Source of the DNA: Acidobacteriota bacterium
GTDB lineage: Bacteria; Acidobacteriota; Terriglobia; UBA7540
DNA length: 38,608 nt
NCBI GenBank assembly: GCA_003165615.1
Contig: PLWR01000280.1
Coordinates: 1-38,608, forward strand
Direction of reading: 5' to 3'
The notes below the pieces were generated by a model. The model saw nothing but the letters and a program-made list of their open reading frames with translations. It made no database searches and had not been told where the DNA came from. Shown here piece after piece: positions 36,757 through 38,608 of the stretch (its first letter is position 1; each line of letters begins with the position of its first letter). Both the position numbers and the translations under genes were made by a program.

Positions 36757-36818
36757 GAGTTTTTTTTGCGAACCTACTCCAACCGAATCCACAGTGCCTC
36801 TTGTGAGAATTTTCCCTT

Positions 36819-36824
36819 TATAAT
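36819..36824 (+). promoter_or_regulatory. Possible -10 box for the GntR gene
   Basis: TATAAT on the + strand, 122 bp before the GntR start. No good -35 hexamer at 16-18 bp is present, so this is weak. Confidence 0.25.
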
Positions 36825-36946
36825 CAATAGATTGACTGTGCTTCTCCGCAAACGAGGGCGTGTTAGTATTTCGCCTCCTTCAAGTTGGGTAGTGCAAATT
36901 GACCACATAAGCTGATAAGATAGCAGGTGATGGAAGGGAGGAACCT

Positions 36947-37861
36947 ATGGCTTCGAAACATAGGATCGATTCGGGATTTGATGATCTCCCCATCGCTGTT
37001 GATCGCAAGAGCTTTGTCCCCTACTATGAACAGATCATCGCCCAATTACGAAATGCGATAAAAACAAACAAGCTACGTGCAGGTGAAGTTTTCTGGTCGG
37101 AACGTGAGTTGGCCGAGAAAGTGGGCATAAGCAAGCTGCCCGCTAAGCGGGCGTACGAAAGACTGTCCGCTGAGGGCCTTCTTGTGACATCACGCGGGAA
37201 ACGGCCCGTGATCGGGACAGGGACAGGTGGGAATCTATGGAATGTTCAGGGCCTTTGGAGTTTTTCCGAAGAGGTGCGAAGGAGGGGCCTAAGTTCTACG
37301 ACACAATTGCTGTCGATCAATCTCTTGAACCCTGATCAAGAGGTGGCTAGCGCGCTCCAGCTTCACCCAGCCGATCAAGTATACGCTGTCAAACGCCTAC
37401 GCTTTGTCGAAGGGGAACCAGTTGCCCTGGAAACCGCTCAGCTCCCGGGTAAACTCTTTCCCAGCCTTGAAACCCAAGATTTAGAGCGCCAATCGCTTTA
37501 CTGCATCATAGAAGGAGTCTACGGGCGCAGCTTGGAGCGTGGTGAGGAGCGGACTAGCGCGGTACCGGCAGAACCGGAGGAGGCGCATCTACTCCGGGTA
37601 GGAGTCGGGTTTCCACTCATGAAAGTTCAGAGAGTGGCTTACGATGTCAGCGGTACCCCAGTGGAATGCGGTCTTTCATTGTTTCGCGCCGATCATTACG
37701 TAGCCCGAATCATCATTCTTCGGCGACCGGCGGTCGGCTCCTCCACGGAAACGTTCCAAATATCGAAGCCGGAACAGAGTATCTCGGTCAACCGTAGGTT
37801 GAAGGAGATAGAGCGCTCGCAGGAGTCTGAGATGCCTGGTGCCTCCCGGCCGGCACAATGA
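36947..37861 (+). CDS. GntR-family (HutC/UTRA subfamily) transcriptional regulator
   Basis: The product has 304 residues. ATG 36947 has GGGAGG 5 nt upstream. The N-terminal winged helix spans ~22-85 (VPYYEQIIAQLRNAIKTNKL; SERELAEKVGISKLPAKRAY). The effector-binding UTRA domain spans ~105-255 (RLRFVEGEPVALETAQLPG, QSLYCIIEGVYGRSLERGEE, GTPVECGLSLFRADHYV). UTRA members such as NagR respond to sugar or amino-sugar phosphates. Divergence from the SIS gene and the palindrome over that gene's -10 suggest it represses the SIS gene. The Ser/Glu-rich C-terminal tail after ~255 is not part of the domain. It is intact. Confidence 0.92.
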   Translation: MASKHRIDSGFDDLPIAVDRKSFVPYYEQIIAQLRNAIKTNKLRAGEVFWSERELAEKVGISKLPAKRAYERLSAEGLLVTSRGKRPVIGTGTGGNLWNVQGLWSFSEEVRRRGLSSTTQLLSINLLNPDQEVASALQLHPADQVYAVKRLRFVEGEPVALETAQLPGKLFPSLETQDLERQSLYCIIEGVYGRSLERGEERTSAVPAEPEEAHLLRVGVGFPLMKVQRVAYDVSGTPVECGLSLFRADHYVARIIILRRPAVGSSTETFQISKPEQSISVNRRLKEIERSQESEMPGASRPAQ

Positions 37862-37901
37862 ATCCAGCATACTCTAAGTAGAGGACGGACAACGGACCAT
37901 C

Positions 37902-37968
37902 ATGAGGGGGCAGGGCCACAGCGGGCATAGAAGTAGACTAAAACAAAGGACAAAAGAATGAGGGGGCA
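37902..37968. repeat. 11-bp direct repeat between GntR and ManA-like genes
   Basis: ATGAGGGGGCA occurs at 37902-37912 and again at 37958-37968. The second copy supplies a strong Shine-Dalgarno (AGGGGG) for an ATG at 37969 that opens only a 26-codon frame, out of phase with the following gene. Confidence 0.5.
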
Positions 37969-38002
37969 ATGAATTTAGCTCACCGACTCCCCCCATCTGG
38001 CC

Positions 38003-38593
38003 TTGACAACAGAGTACGACATAGTGAATCGGCTTTCGAACTACGATAAGTTGCCCAGCATCACAATTCCTGTCACGCAGAAATGTGCGTGGCAAGGCTG
38101 GCGAGACATCGTCGAGGTGTTGCGGGGTGAGACCTCCCAGGGTGCCCGCCGGATTGCGATCGAGTGCTACCCGGGCGTTTATGAAGACGAGATCGTGCGT
38201 GCCTTTGCAGAGAGCTTGGCCCCATGCCGCGTATTACGGATGGCTCACACCTGGAAGCCACCGCGCGAAATCGATGCCGTGGTGGCGCATGAATTGACCA
38301 CCGATCCGGTGTTCGGGCGCATGAATGGCGTCGTCATCGACGATTTCGTCGATCCGGTGCGCCTGGACTGCCTGAAGCAGCGGCTGGCGTGCGGAGGTGG
38401 CGAGCCAATACTGATCATCGGCACCGGAACGGCGCTTATCGACCCCGCGCCCCACGTACTCGTTTACGCAGACCTTGCCCGTTGGGAAATCCAGAGGCGC
38501 CAGCGTGCGGGCCGGATCGGCAATCTTGCGGCCGACAATCTGAGCGAGAGCCCATCTTTGAAATACAAGCGCGGCTTCTTCCTGGACGGGTGA
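38003..38593 (+). CDS. Class I mannose-6-phosphate isomerase-like N-terminal part, frameshifted at window end
   Basis: The frame of 196 codons resembles the N-terminal kinase-like half of the ~600-residue bacterial proteins annotated as class I mannose-6-phosphate isomerase: LSNYDKLPSITIPV, RIAIECYPGVYEDEIVRAF, FGRMNGVVIDDFVDP, EPILIIGTGTAL, LVYADLARWEIQRRQRAGRI and SLKYKRGFFLD. The family continues DWRV; here the frame meets TGA at 38591-38593, but a shifted frame immediately reads RVSDIEV to the window end. A loss of about 4 bases (TGGC) would explain this. The start is unclear: TTG 38003 or GTG 38024 fit the family, and neither has a good ribosome-binding site. It is probably a broken gene or a sequencing error. 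It follows the GntR gene on the same strand, fitting a sugar-phosphate role. Confidence 0.7.
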   Translation: MTTEYDIVNRLSNYDKLPSITIPVTQKCAWQGWRDIVEVLRGETSQGARRIAIECYPGVYEDEIVRAFAESLAPCRVLRMAHTWKPPREIDAVVAHELTTDPVFGRMNGVVIDDFVDPVRLDCLKQRLACGGGEPILIIGTGTALIDPAPHVLVYADLARWEIQRRQRAGRIGNLAADNLSESPSLKYKRGFFLDG

Positions 38594-38608
38594 GCGACAT
38601 AGAAGTTG

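Noticed and set aside
1..38608. CRISPR array, tRNA or phage module
   Set aside because: No regularly spaced repeats, no cloverleaf-like tRNA sequence and no phage structural genes were seen.

Overview
The window looks like an accessory carbohydrate-utilisation region of an Acidobacteriota chromosome (Bryobacter/Solibacter-like soil bacterium). This is an inference. It rests on two very large Oar-type TonB-dependent receptors with an N-terminal carboxypeptidase-regulatory-like domain, several Tat- or Sec-exported glycosidases of 740-1390 residues, a secreted TPR protein, and moderately high GC. No rRNA, tRNA or CRISPR array was seen.

Layout. 1-443: start of a small exported protein that runs off the left edge (- strand). 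640-4866: a Tat-exported six-hairpin glycosidase-like protein and an exported aldose-epimerase-like protein (both -), separated by an IS1380 transposase remnant. 5381-8740: TonB receptor 1 (-). 8809-9483: IS1182 transposase remnant (+). 9671-9863: three LacI-type operator matches in front of a lacI-family regulator (9977-10996, +), followed by a TPR protein (11166-12566, +). 12746-12912: fragment of a second GH78 rhamnosidase. 13080-15308: GH42-like Tat protein (-). 15815-18073: second six-hairpin Tat protein (-). 18185-18803: group II intron RT and HNH debris. 18848-22081: intact GH78 alpha-L-rhamnosidase (-). 22369-24966: a third Tat protein of unassigned glycosidase type (-). 25385-26398: an intact IS1595-family element with terminal inverted repeats and target duplication, apparently sitting inside a small ORF. 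26937-35074: TonB receptor 2 and a 1387-residue multidomain glycosidase-like protein (-), preceded by a truncated TonB-receptor pseudogene. 35632-38608: a SIS-domain sugar isomerase/deaminase-like gene (-) divergent from a GntR/UTRA regulator (+), then a mannose-6-phosphate-isomerase-like ORF (+) that is frameshifted at the right edge.

Likely joint function (inference): outer-membrane receptors bind or import plant or microbial oligosaccharides that contain rhamnose and probably galactose. Exported hydrolases trim them and a mutarotase-like protein handles the free sugar. LacI and GntR regulators respond to sugars or sugar phosphates, and the SIS and ManA-like proteins belong to (amino)sugar-phosphate metabolism in the cytoplasm.

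The most distinctive trait is mosaicism. At least six kinds of mobile-element or gene debris fill the spaces between the hydrolase genes, and twice the debris lies directly against the start codon of an exported enzyme. I did not find a clearly new defence or RNA system. The best leads are the operator clusters, the IS1595-interrupted ORF, the debris-supplied translation starts, and the large unclassified exported enzymes.
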